DNA from: Cadophora sp. MPI-SDFR-AT-0126
Taxonomy: Eukaryota; Ascomycota; Leotiomycetes; Helotiales; Ploettnerulaceae
Reading direction: 5' to 3'
Length of the DNA stretch: 64,000 bases
Assembly (NCBI GenBank): GCA_020747065.1
Contig: JAGMVK010000010.1
Coordinates: 1,798,001-1,862,000, forward strand
Both the position numbers and the translations under genes were made by a program. Under the pieces are notes generated by a model. It had not been told where the DNA came from. It saw nothing but the letters and a program-made list of their open reading frames with translations, and made no database searches. How positions within the stretch are numbered: the stretch's first letter is position 1; the number at the start of each line of letters is the position of its first letter. Positions 12,013-23,628 of the stretch are shown here, one piece after another.

Positions 12013-15000
12013 GGATGTCGAGTTGCTTGAAGCTGGTGTTCGAATTGGGATTCAGTTGGTTAAGAATAGATAGCAAATGATGCGCGCTTGACCAACTTCT
12101 TTTTGGGTGGGCATTGTCGCGTCTGTATCACAGGGCATATGCTGGGGTGTCCAATTCAATTTATTGGTAGACTAACGTTTCATGACAGAGGCTGGTTTCT
12201 CACCAAAGCACAGGAGCTGGGCAGTGGGCACTGTCCAGCCAACTCAAGCACAGCTGAAAATCCTGTCCTTCGCACAACGCCGACAGATTGTATGCAATCC
12301 ATTGAAAGCTGTATCCAAAACATCCCAGAAAGACTCCAAAGGTGTACACAGAGCTTGGGAGGATGATACGTGCTCGCGAGATTTGACTATGGTGCAAGTG
12401 AGGATCTAAATGGCTGCAGCAGCAGTAGATGTAGAAACAGCAGACTTGCCAGCTTTGAGTAGCTTCAAATGTATGTCCATGCATGTTTGATCCAATAGTT
12501 GGAAGTGGGAGGCTCTCGGGCTTCAGAAAAGTTGCCGATTTTGGCAGTGCACTTAATACTGAATGACCCTGTGTTTGTGTGTGAAGAAAACCACTTTTTA
12601 CACAAATATTTTCATGACATGCTATGAGTAATATATACACTTAGTATACTAGAAAAATATCTGGTCTTGAAGAAGAGTAATAGGCAAAATATTATGCTTT
12701 AATCAACAGCAAAAATGAGTGCTTGACCAGTGCGATCGTGCTAGACGCGGCAATTTTTCATATGCTCCGAGGCAGGCTTGGAAAAAAAAAAGAATCTGAG
12801 AATGCAACTGTGCTTGGACAACGTACGAATGTACGTCAAAGATAAAAAAATCAAATGATCAAGTCCTGCCTTCCATTATATCCCCGGGCTAGGCAGATAC
12901 CTTCGCTATTTTCTTTTTCTTTTTTTCGGTTTTTCGATTAACATTTTATGGGGTTCAAGTCTAGTTCCATTTAAAACAGGTAAGCAAAGTATGGTGCCAA
13001 TCAACAGAAGCAGTGGTAAAGATGGAAACTGCAGGTTCATGGGACAAATTCATGGGAGGCCCTTGCTGACCCTACTCTTTCTTCCGTTGTTATTTGTACC
13101 AGCCGTCTTCCCATATGCCGTCCGTCGAGTCGACATAAAGGAGGGAATCTTCAAGTCTGTTGGCTGGGTTCTCAGTTTGTTTCGCCGTACAACTGAGCGG
13201 CAAAGGGCTCACCGATACTTGAAGTGTATGTTGTTAGGATTGTCACATTTAATATGGATTTCGGTGTCAAATTCGCTGGTGATGATAATATCGAGGTGCT
13301 CATACTGCTTGGGGCTGCAGGCGCACAGCAGAATGTGGTCTGCGAAGCTATTCTGTGGAAGAATCCTAATTTGCGTGCGCGTTGAAGAGTACTACCCTTC
13401 GATTACACTTCTCAACTCTTTCACCTCTCACATGATAACGTATATCTAAGCTCTTTGAAATTGATATTTGAAGCTGCTTTGCAATCGCAAAGAGTGAGGT
13501 GTTACGGAAGCCACCAAAGATAATTTCAGGCCGTCATGCCAAGAATAAGCACCAAAACATAACGTTAAGTTCAGAAAATGTTTCAATGAGGCTGTGACGG
13601 CGGCTTCTCAAAAGCTTCGCATTCAATTGTCCAATAACACTCCATCTTTTACGAGCCCTTGCGAGCCGAAACATGAGTGGCAAGAAAAATAAGCGATTAT
13701 GAAAACATCCCTTTGGCTGATTAAACCGGCCCAGAGCTCATTATTCAGCAGCGCCCCATCCAACCCCACAAACATCAGCTCCAGGGCTACCAATTAAGCG
13801 AGACGGCCGCTCCCTGACTGCCATCCTAATGTAGATATCCTCTAGTGTATCAGCGCCACAAAGTCTTTGGCGATGCAGTACCAAACGTATTCAGCCTCAT
13901 GAGCACCTTGCCTGGTTGCGAACCACCAATTGAGATGTATTTCATGCAAGAAAGCTTGACCTGGTCATTTTTGGCACGGGCAGTTAAGTGACTTCATTCG
14001 CCACTTACTTTCTGCCGCTTTGGGGCAGACTGACTTGTGTTCTTGGGACAAGACTTCATCTTGAATGTTCGCAGTATAGGATACACCCTGAATTGGATCT
14101 ACTGGTAGTGTCAGACGCGTGTCGCGTTCTCGGCCTTCCAGATTAGATGCTGTCAAGTGATCTCCGACCATTATACTAATCTTGTAGTATTGCCTCAGAG
14201 TATTCATTTCGGACATAGTGACGCCCCCGTGTAGAGTAGAAGCAAAGCCAATTCTTATAATCAACCAGTAATGCTTTGAAATCGTTAGTAATGCCATGTT
14301 AAAATCACCTTAAGATGCTTCACCCTTTCCCAAATTCTACATTCCAGCACCCCTTCCATAATTTCGTAATTCCAACTTCGCCATATACCGATCGTACGTA
14401 CAACATGAGACTGAACACTGTTCAAGCATCTCCGCCGAAGCTATGCAGACAGGGAGTTATCTACGTTCATGTGTCGGATTTACCCCATGCCTCGAGACTG
14501 ACATTGGCTGATACCTTGGAGCTGCCACGTGCAACAGTCGGCAAGATACCAGTCAAAAATCTTCAGAGGAATTTTCGTCACTGCCAAGTACATATCGACT
14601 AGCTATTTGCGGTGTTTGAATACTATATTCTCACACAATAGGTCAAGTATCGAAGTTTCGAGTTCTGATGGTGAGTGTCCTCGCAGGTACGCATCCTATC
14701 TTCCCGCTCCTCTCATACGTACCACAGTCGGAGATTTTTTATCATCAAATGCCGATATACAGTCTCTCAAGGGGCCTGTCTTGAGTTTGTCCTATTCGAC
14801 GAATTACGACAACATGGATCTCATTGGGCTGTTGGTCGATGAAGTCCGAAGGCATAGTCCCTCGAACCTCCCCCCTGTTGGTTACTAGCGTTCATCTGAT
14901 GCAAAATTGGAGATCAGGTTAAGTTGGTCAATTAGTGAGCCGTCGATTATCAGTGGTCTTGCTATCATTCTGATAATCATCTGGCTTTACAATACTTTTC

Positions 15001-15427
15001 AAAGTTGATTTTAGAAGTCTGAGTAAAGATACACTGAATACTAGTCGAAGGGAGAAACATCCAATCAAGTTTGAGAAATTATTGGCAACGGATTGGAAAG
15101 GAGGCTCGTGACCTGCAAGTCAGACTTGGCTGATGTGGTGCCCGAGATGGTGTCCTTCAAGTCATTGTGCAGGAGTCTTTGTCTGCGTCTCGCCGCCATT
15201 TACCGCACCGCCACTTCCATGCCAAGGCTGAAAGATCATTTGTCATCGGGTATTTCTCAAGCGAAGGACGTCTTGGCCCAACAGCTTCTACTCCTATTCT
15301 CAGTAACATAAACAGATGTTTACGTCTAGCACGATGCAGTTGCAATATCACCGCAAAGGGTACTTTGAAAGCACGAGAATTTCGAAAAGAATCAACTGTC
15401 ACTTGCCCAAATTCAAAACCTTCGAAA
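12013..15427. other. Gene-poor AT-rich gap, 3.4 kb
   Basis: No gene is supported. Open frames of 60-152 codons exist (for example 12991-13449 plus, 13965-14297 minus, 14529-14888 plus), but none shows a known domain, coherent splicing or a fungal start context. The DNA is richer in A+T than the flanking genes, with poly-A and poly-T runs at 12780-12930. The last few hundred bases are probably the promoter and leader of the next gene. Confidence 0.45.
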
Positions 15428-17503
15428 ATGGATCCCCAAAAGCCTAACGAAAACAGACCATCAAACCTCCAGAAAGCCAAAGCACCAGTGCAAACATTCG
15501 AGTTCATCACCCTGACCGACAACCAGAAGATTGACGGGCGTGACCGCTACACGGTCCGCAAGCAGGCGATGAAGAATAACACGAATCGGAGGATCAAAGG
15601 TGCTAAAAACCCTTCTGAAGAATACGACAACATTGAGAGCGAAAAACAGCTTACTGGTCCGCCAGTTATCCAGCAAGCCTTGCAATCAAAGAGATTCCGA
15701 CTACTGCCGCGAGGGCTTCAAGATCTGGAGGACAAACCTAAGCTGAAGCCACCTTGCCCGAGAGCCAGTTCGTCGAAGTCCTCGGGGATGATGATGCAGA
15801 CCTTTGAATTGTCACCGGTGCATTTCCCGGAAGATATGTTCACAGTGGATCAGACAATACAATCACCAATCCAAGCCGAGTGGACGAATCCGTATCTTGA
15901 TGGTGGAGGTGCCTTCGATCCTCAAAGCACGAGTCGCAACAATTCCATCTCGGATATCGACTCTCTGAATGATCTACTCCACAGCTTCTCGGCATTACAA
16001 TACCAAACAGCACACCAAGACAGCATTCCGGCAAGCTTGGATCCTCTTTCATGCATTCCAGAAAGCGTGCCATATCGCGCCCGACTCCTCATTCAACATG
16101 ACTGTACGCACCTCTCCTCTGTTGCACAAGCCCAAAGTCCTTCTCCACTTACATCACCGCAGTCACAGTACGTAGTCGCGCAACTTCCCTCATGATATGT
16201 GTCCGCAAGTCCTGGCTTGCACTATCTCTCACCGACGCGGCGTTGTTCAATGTCGTGCTGGCCCATTATGCCGCCAATTATCGTCTTGTGACTGGTCGAG
16301 GAGATCCTATGGAAGCCATTTCATTCATAGCGGCGTCGATTAGAATCATCAATGAGAGGATGAACTGGCCAGATCAGAGGACGAGTGATGGCACGATTGC
16401 TGCGGTGGCGGGGATGGTGTTGCAAGAAGTGCGTTCTCTTTCCGTATTTTGCTGTTTGAGTTTGGCAAATACTGTTCATTATTTCCAGAGGAGTAGACCG
16501 CTAAGGAATGGTATTAACATAATATAGGTCAAAAATGGAGACGAAGTAGCAGTAAAAGCTCATCTTAGCGGTCTCGAACGCATGATCAGCCTGCGTGGCG
16601 GACTTCTCAAAGCCAAATTTCCAGCTGCACTTCAGCGGATGATAGCCTGTAAGCATTCTTGCTCATGTAAACTGTGTCAACCCTCACAGTTCAATAGGGG
16701 CCGAACTTTACGCTTCAAGCGTCTTGTCTACCACGCCTACCATCCTCCCACATCACTCACCAGCCCTTGACATCGCACCCTACAGATTCACAGAAACCAC
16801 CAGCGGCTGTTTCGACTCCTCGAGCTCGCAGCCTCTTTTCAACCGCAACATAGTCTGGGATCCAATCGATACAGACATCGAACAGGTCTTCTTAGACTTA
16901 CACTACCTGTCATCCATAGTGGAATCAGATGACCCAAAAGTTGGAGAGGAAATCGACAACATGTGGTACAGCGATAAGACGTACCTTGTACAGCGAAGTC
17001 TCGTCTATCTCTACCAGCATCCTCAGATGTCACATTCTAAGCTGGACACGCTGAAATGTCTAGCCGCTTCGATATACGTGGATTCTTGTTTGCGAGGCCA
17101 GAAATTCAGTGCACCTGCGATTGGAATCCTGGTCTCGAAATTGAAGTCGGAATTAGAGTCATTTCTTATGTCGTACGATCTGGAGCTGGTCGAGTCTAGT
17201 GAAGAGGCCGACCAGAATTTGTTGTGGGTTTGTGCCTTTGGCGGCATCGCGGCTTATGGATGGCCCGATAGAAACTGGTTCGTCGAAGTGTTCACGAGCG
17301 TTTGCGATAGGTTGGAGATTGAGGAGTGGGAGCACGCGAAAGGTAAACTCAGGGAAACACTGTGGAATAAAAAATGGGAGGAGCCGAAGGAGGCGTTGTG
17401 GCGAGATATCGTTGCAAGGAGGGCAGATTTGGCTGCTGGGGTTTTCATGGATCCGATGGATCACAGGCGAGACTCGGACGACATTTCGCAATACAGTCCC
17501 TGA
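15428..17503 (+). CDS. Fungal transcription-factor-domain protein ('tachykinin family'), no zinc cluster
   Basis: Four exons (15428-16103, 16163-16428, 16528-16648, 16698-17503) give 622 residues. A second acceptor 6 bp later (exon 2 from 16169) would give 620. The opening basic block, FEFITLTDNQKIDGRDRYTVRKQAM, is shown here only by its start (FEFITLTDNQK); with the later LSLTDAALFNVVLAHYA and HLSGLERMISLRGGL motifs it is typical of fungal proteins annotated as tachykinin family. These carry a Fungal_trans_2-like regulatory domain but no DNA-binding zinc cluster. The start at 15428 (ATG before MDPQKP) is preferred over longer in-frame non-ATG extensions. It lies 1 kb upstream of a row of metabolic enzymes, so it may regulate them, but this is inference. 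Confidence 0.82.
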
Positions 17504-18517
17504 TGAATTGTTTATTTCATCTTTCAACTTTGATTAGCCGAATACCAATACACTTGCTTGGTGTTGCATTTGGAGGAATATTTAAGTCACCGACACATGT
17601 CATACGACTTATTGAACATTTCTTACAAGAATTTTGCCATCTGAATCCCTGTGCTCTGTTGTCACTCCAAATTCCGCAAGTGTCGGCTGCACACTGTTAC
17701 AATGCCTGGAGAAAAACCTCGGATTGCCCTACACTCAACAGTATGTCAGTGAGCGGTATTCGCCAAGAAGCGACTGTGCGTACCTTTGACATTAGTAAAA
17801 GGTTGGGTGCGACTTTTGCTTGCCCGTAGGATAGAGTTCAGTTTTTCAAGCGAGAAGTCTTACTACCTACCTGACCCGGCCTTGACGCTAATTTTCGATT
17901 TTCTCGACGTTCTCGAATTTGATACTAAGCAGTTAAGAATCGTAGGCCTTAGCATGGACTACAATTCAGACTATCTCTCTTCACAACTTGGCTAGATCTT
18001 GGAATGGTGCAACGGCAAAAGGCAGATACGTACGATTGGTCTCGGATGGACGAGAAAGAATTCTGAATAAAGCTGGCTTGGAGTTGAGCTACTGCTTCTT
18101 CCATTTCCAATTTTTGGGTGTGTTTGGACTTTTGACGTCCTCCACCCGGAGGCGCAGCTTTAACCCTACTAGAGGGTACAGGTCTCCGATTTAATAATGT
18201 GTCTCCACTTTCAGTTTAGAAAGTAATCAGAATTTTGATAATTTTCGGATTACTCGTTTACTCTTAACCGAGGTCGTGAAGAACGGGAGCTCGTCCCACA
18301 ATACTCTCCTTATTCAATGGACTTACGGTGGGTCATCTCCACAACATAAGCTTCTGACAAACCCGATGAATTTCATGTCCCTAGTAGTGCATGACCTCAT
18401 TGTCAATCCATTGTATAATGGGAGTATCGCCCTGCTACTTCATTTGTCGTTCTCAAACAGAAACTCGGCAACTATCAATTCTGACTGATACCTGGAACAG
18501 CCAATATCTTTGCAAAA
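17504..18517. other. Intergenic region, 1.0 kb
   Basis: No supported gene. It holds the promoter of the alpha/beta hydrolase at 18518. A short inverted repeat CCTCC/GGAGG is visible near 18138-18153. Confidence 0.45.
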
Positions 18518-19497
18518 ATGGTCTTCGCTCGTGAGACCATCGAGTTCAAAGCTCGTGATGGCACTATACTCCGAGGATGGTTCTATCCCCAGGTCAAAAA
18601 ATCTCCGTGTCTGATCATGACTCATGGGGTACGTATTCCGTACCTGTTGAGATATATTTTTATTATGAAGTTAACTAATTATCGTCCGTTCATCCCAAAT
18701 AGCTCGGTGGTGTGCGGCACTATTGGCTTCCAAATTTCGCCGATCGATTCCACCAAGCCGGGTACAATGTACTCCTCTACGATAATCGCAACTGGGGGGA
18801 CAGTGATGGACTACCGCGGCAAGAGTCAAACCCAGCGCTTCAACAAGCCGACTACTACGATGCGTTCAATTTCGCAACATCTTTGCCCAGCGTGGATGAT
18901 ACTCGAATAGTGTATTGGGGCACGAGTTTCTCGGGAGGAAATGTCCTATACGCAGCCGCCGTGGACAAACGAATCAAAGCTGCCATCGTCCAATGCCCTG
19001 CGGTTTCTGGAGAGACGCGATCCTTGGCCTTCAAAGACCGAATCCCAGACATTTTGAGAGAGCGTGCTCGCATCGTTGCCGGTTCAGAACCAGAAAGGAT
19101 TCCGCTTATCGCGGAGAGCTTGGAAGCAGCGCAGTCAGGGACTACTACTGCCATGTTTCCAGGTATTCACGCTTATGAGCAGGTGCGCGGTTCGTACGAT
19201 TGCGGTGGTCGCTGGGAGAATTCTGTGACGGTCCAGACGCAGCTCAACATGCTAGCTTTTGAAGGGCAGAGTATGGTGCATCGTATCTCGCCGACTCCGC
19301 TGTTGATGGTCATTCCCGGAAATGATATCCTTGTCACCACAGCATCTCAGATGGCTACCTACGAAAAAGCAAGAGAGCCAAAGCAGCTTTTGTATATTGA
19401 TGGCGCGGGTCATTTCGATATCTATAGCGGTGATTGGTTTGAGCAGAATATTAAAGGACAGATCGAGTTCTTAGGGAAGTGGATTGGCTCCTCTTGA
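18518..19497 (+). CDS. Alpha/beta hydrolase (thiohydrolase / DLH-like)
   Basis: Two exons (18518-18628, 18703-19497; 74-bp GT-AG intron, phase 0) give 301 residues, complete. The fold signature is clear: the oxyanion loop MTHGLGG created by the splice, the DNRNWGDSDG turn, the nucleophile elbow GTSFSGG, a late acid in PGNDILV and the histidine in GAGHFDIYSGDW. It resembles polyketide transferase/thiohydrolase-type and dienelactone-like hydrolases of fungal gene clusters. No signal peptide is present, so it is likely cytosolic. It is the first of five consecutive metabolic enzymes. The substrate cannot be told from the sequence. Confidence 0.87.
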
Positions 19498-20338
19498 GAC
19501 GCGACAGGCGCAACGACTTCGGAATGATGTCTCAAAAGTTTCCCGCGCCAAAGGAATTGCGATCATGAACGAAAAACCAATACGTTATACTTTACAGCAG
19601 GAGGTTCACAGATAAATATCTACTAGAAAATAGATGGCGGTTGAACAAATAGCAGAGGCACCGTGTCTTTTGAAAACAATTTCAGTTTGGAACATGCCAG
19701 GCCTTGAAACGGACAATGTCCAACTCAACAAGTTCAAAATCTGTCAGGGAATCATGAGATGTGCGAGCCGATCGCTCCCTGCCATCAGGGTTGACGTTCG
19801 TCTTTCGTCGAACAAAGTCGGCAATCGTTGCTACCTGAACAGTTCGCTTGATAGTCTGTAAACTCTCGGTTACTTCTCTATTGACAAAGCCTGAAATGCT
19901 TGGCTAACATGAAAATGACTACCCGCTTCAAGAAATGTTGTATGTGTGTAGGTTCAGGCTTACCTTCGCCTTCAAGGTCGCTTTCCGTTTGTCATGTAAC
20001 AGCCCCCCAAAAAATGAGCCTCTAAAGTTGAAAAATTCAGGGTACGGTTATGATTAGTGATTGAGATTCATTGGTAATTAGGATTTAAACTTTAAAGCAA
20101 CTGATTACTCGTACATGAGTTAAGTTGGACGAAGCTCGGTGGGCTGACGACTCGGTGGTCTGACATCTAACGACCGAGCCTCGGCTATGGTTCTCTGGCC
20201 GAAGCCAGAACCAAAACCGAAACCCCGCTTGAGAGCCCCCGCCATTTAAGTTAAGCCTGGCTTACAAGCATCACTTTATCGCGATCGATCTTGTATCCTG
20301 AATCTACAAGCACCGCAACTTCCTCCTACGAATTCGAT
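19498..20338. other. Intergenic region and promoter of the acyl-CoA dehydrogenase
   Basis: No gene is supported in the first 600 bases. The last 200 bases are GC-rich and carry short repeats and palindromes, listed separately. Confidence 0.5.
20135..20208. promoter_or_regulatory. Candidate Zn2Cys6 binding region: CTCGG direct repeats, CCG-N5-CGG palindrome and inverted repeat
   Basis: CTCGGTGG occurs twice, 16 bp apart (20135 and 20151), each followed by a TGAC. At 20174-20184 is the perfect palindrome CCGAGCCTCGG, which is CCG-N5-CGG. At 20195-20208 a further inverted repeat CTGGC/GCCAG flanks a CGAA loop. All lie 130-205 bp upstream of the start codon of the acyl-CoA dehydrogenase. CGG inverted repeats are the classical target of Zn(II)2Cys6 factors; use here is inferred. 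Confidence 0.4.
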
Positions 20339-22159
20339 ATGTCTTTGCCGTACTTGATCAATGACGCAAAGGGCTACGTCTCTGCCTCACAACGGATCCC
20401 TGCGATTGCACGACCTTTCGTCAGCGAAAGAGCCAAGAAGACACTTGATCTTGTGGGTTCAATGCTTTCCCTCCAGCTCCGGCCAAACTAAGTGGCATGT
20501 ATTCAGGTTGAGAAATTTGTGGAAGAAGATTGCATTCCCGCGGATACAGTATTCGCACAGCAGCTCAACGCAAATGGCTCTGATACCAAGTCACGATTCA
20601 GCACTCATCCTACCGTTCTCGAGGACCTGAAACGCAAGGCAAAGTCTCTTGGACTATGGAATTTGTTCCTGCCAAAAGCACACTTCAAGGAAGGTGCTGG
20701 GTTCAGTAATTTGGAGTATGGCTTGATGGCGGAGCTTCTAGGCAAGAGCGATATTGCTCCCGAGGTATGTGGACAGTTGCTCTTCGAACCCGGACCTCAT
20801 TGTCCTTTAAATTGCAATCTTATCATATTTCTGGAGCCTTGTACTCTTTGTTGACTCTGACAGGCTTGCAATTGTAATGCGCCTGATACTGGGAATATGG
20901 AAGTGCTCGCCAAGTATGGCACGGAAGCTCAAAAGCAGAAGTGGCTCGTACCTCTTTTGAATGGGGTCATTCGCTCCGCTTTCTTAATGACAGAACCCCA
21001 GGTCGCTTCGAGTGATGCGACAAACATTGAACTTACGATGCGAAAGGAGGGTAATAACTACGTTCTCAATGGACAAGTAAGTCCCACCTTATCGATCCAA
21101 TATATTCAGCTAATTTTCAGTAGAAATGGTAATTATTTGGATCTTCTCTTTCCTCATGGCAGATTCTTGCACATTTTGTTCTTAGTTTCAACCCTCCCAG
21201 CTCCAGTTGATCTCTTCATTTGTAAAACAACTTCGAATAGGATATCACTGACGTCCTGATTCTAGGTGGAGCAGTGGTGCTGGTGACCAGAATTGCAAGA
21301 TCTATATTGTGATGGGCAAATCAGATCCCTCAAACCCAGACAAGTACAAACAGCAGTCTGTGATCTTGGTCCCAGCAGATACTCCTGGTGTAACCGTTAA
21401 TCGTGTGCTGTCTGTTATCGGATTTGATCATGCTCCCCACGGACATGGACATATCACTTTCAACAATGTCCGTGTTCCTGCAGAAAACATGATCTTACGT
21501 CCAGGCGGCGGCTTTGAGGTTGTCCAGGGTCGTCTTGGGCCGGGAAGGATTCATCATGCAATGCGTTCCATCGGTGCTGTCAGTCTAGTCTTTCTACCCC
21601 CACATCACCCGTTTCTACGATAAGCACTAACTATACCCAGGCAGAAAGAGCACTCGAGTATATGCTTGCGCGATTGAACGATCCAGCAAAGAAGCCCTTT
21701 GGGCAGACTCTCTCTTCTCACGGGATTCAGCTTGAGCGAGTAGCCCGCTCACGCATCGAAATTGATACAGCCCGCCTTTCTGTACTGAATGCCGCCATAA
21801 CAATCGATGAAATGGGCGCCAAGGCTGCAATGAAGGAAATTGCCGAGGTGAAAGTACAAGTACCTTCAATGATGCTTGAAGTACTAGATCGTGCAATGCA
21901 GGCGTACGGAGGTGCCGGAGTATGCCAGGATACACCACTGGCGGCCATGTGGGCAAATGGACGTACAATGCGCATCGTTGATGGCCCTGACGAAGTGCAT
22001 GTTTTGCAATTGGGAAAGAACGAGAACAAAAGGGGCAATGCGCTAAGACAAAGGATTAATGAGCAAAAGGCGAGAGCTATGGAGATGCTGGCGAGTTATG
22101 GACTGAATCAGGTGGACTTTTTGAGCTTGGAGCGCTCGTACGGTCAACCCAAGCTTTGA
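20339..22159 (+). CDS. Acyl-CoA dehydrogenase
   Basis: Six exons: 20339-20452, 20507-20764, 20864-21076, a 5-nt microexon 21124-21128, 21266-21578 and 21641-22159, giving 473 residues. Conserved blocks are [23 protein letters not shown], cited here by [25 protein letters not shown] (flavin/substrate loop); [23 protein letters not shown]; and the C-terminal [14 protein letters not shown]. The enzyme oxidises an acyl-CoA alpha-beta bond with FAD. The sequence resembles the long-chain/ACAD10-11-like CaiA type, probably peroxisomal or mitochondrial. The first intron uses a GTGGGT donor. The KWW motif exists only if the microexon is used; without it the flanking exons are out of phase. It sits in a run of metabolic genes. 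Confidence 0.85.
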
Positions 22160-22532
22160 GTTTCTCTTATGGGTCATCAACTTCATATTTGTACTTCTGA
22201 AAAGTGTCCAGTTCTTTTCAAGCACTCAGATCCATCCCATTCCATTCTCGCTGTAAGCTTTCTGAGTGGGCATAGGGTGAAGACGCTGATACACTGAAGA
22301 TACCTCCCTGGACAAATCTCATTGGCCACAGCTCCTTCTGGCCGTCCAGAAATCAGTTCAAAGCTCTGACGAGCCAAGTTTCCGTCGAGCTGCCTAACTC
22401 TGAAGCGCATTTATGTATTTCAAGTGATTATTGAAATTGAACAGCAGATAATATGTTTATATCGATATCTATGCACTTCGCTTTGGCGATCTACTGAGAT
22501 TTTGGTTTTAGGACACACAAGCTCTTCTTCTC
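22160..22532. other. Convergent 3' intergenic region
   Basis: Space between the ends of two convergent genes. I see nothing else in it. Confidence 0.4.
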
Positions 22533-23628
22533 TTAGCCTTGTGCTGCGGAAGCAGACCCTGAACCCACAAAGTCGACGACATCACTGAGAATCCTTTGGG
22601 CATGAGTGATTATAAGAACTGAGAACGCCATATGTTAGTTGTATCTCTGATAGATGAGGGGAAATGGGGAAATGGGGGGAGGTTCTTACTATGACTTGCA
22701 TTCTCATACACAATTAACTTTGCTCTGGGGATGATCTGTTTCACGCGACCCGCGCTCACTTCCACGAGGCCCCCAGCATCCGCACCACCGTGCAAGAGTA
22801 AAATAGGGACGTCAGATTCTTTCCCCAGAGCTGCTAATTTTTCGCTGAAGTCGTAGTGAGTAAAGATTTGCATAGCGCGCTCAACCGCAATAGCATCCGC
22901 GGCCTCAGCCATCCGCTCAAACCGCTGAAGCGTAATGAGAGGGACCTCGTTATTGCCAATACCCAATGGCCCTTTGAATGAGTCGGCAAAAAAGCCAACA
23001 CGATCCTGGCGGATTGCAGCTATGACCTGATTCCACATTTCTCTAGGTACTGCTTGAGGGAACTCGGGTGTTGCGACAGGATATGGAAGAGATGTGTTTG
23101 TGAACACAAATCCCTTTTGTTTTAAATTAGCCATCAGAATCAATGAAGTTTTTTCTCAAAGAAAAGAAAGATTAACAAGAAAGAGTAATGACTACCTGCA
23201 GCACGTACTTGGCAATGTCGACGGACATAATCACTGGACAAGTATGCCAGAATCGATTCCCCACCAGCCATGCTGGCCGCAACGAAAATGAACTTTCCCA
23301 CTTTGATTTTTTCGAGAAGATCCACAACGTCCCTTGCGAATACATCGTAATCGATCTCACTTCGGTCTGATTGCAGACCATTCCAGTCGCTCTGCCCGAA
23401 GCCCCGTCGATCTGGAGCAATACAGCGGAGTCGGTGGGTCTCGGTGAGTTGCACCATCAACGGCTGCCACATTGCTGAGGACAGCGGCCATTGATGCAAG
23501 AAAACTACCGCTGGCTGTTGCTTATCGCCATATTGACTGGCTGAATTGTATGGTGCCGTGACTGCCGAGGGAATATAGTCTCGAAAGAAAAGCTCTGCGC
23601 CATCGAAAGAACTCTGGAACCGGGGCAT
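22533..23628 (-). CDS. Haloperoxidase-like alpha/beta hydrolase
   Basis: Three exons on the minus strand (23209-23628, 22690-23113, 22533-22618; introns 95 and 71 bp) give 309 residues. The start is placed at MPRFQSSFDGAELFF (23628), the usual beginning of this family. An in-frame upstream start at 23730 would add a non-conserved leader. Visible features are the cap-less core with VVFLHQWPLSSAMW at the oxyanion site, DRRGFGQSDW, the nucleophile elbow AASMAGG, the acid region ILLLHGGADAGG, and the catalytic histidine in ASHILIITH restored by the last splice. The family is non-haem chloroperoxidase-like esterases and lactonases. The Gln in HQW replaces the usual Gly. The substrate is unknown. 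Confidence 0.82.

Noticed and set aside
12991..13449. 152-codon plus-strand frame with hydrophobic stretches
   Set aside because: Lies in AT-rich DNA, has no homology I recognise, and its hydrophobic content is expected from T-rich sequence.
13965..14297. Minus-strand frame considered as a small effector (LysM-like)
   Set aside because: No signal peptide and no LysM or cysteine pattern on inspection.
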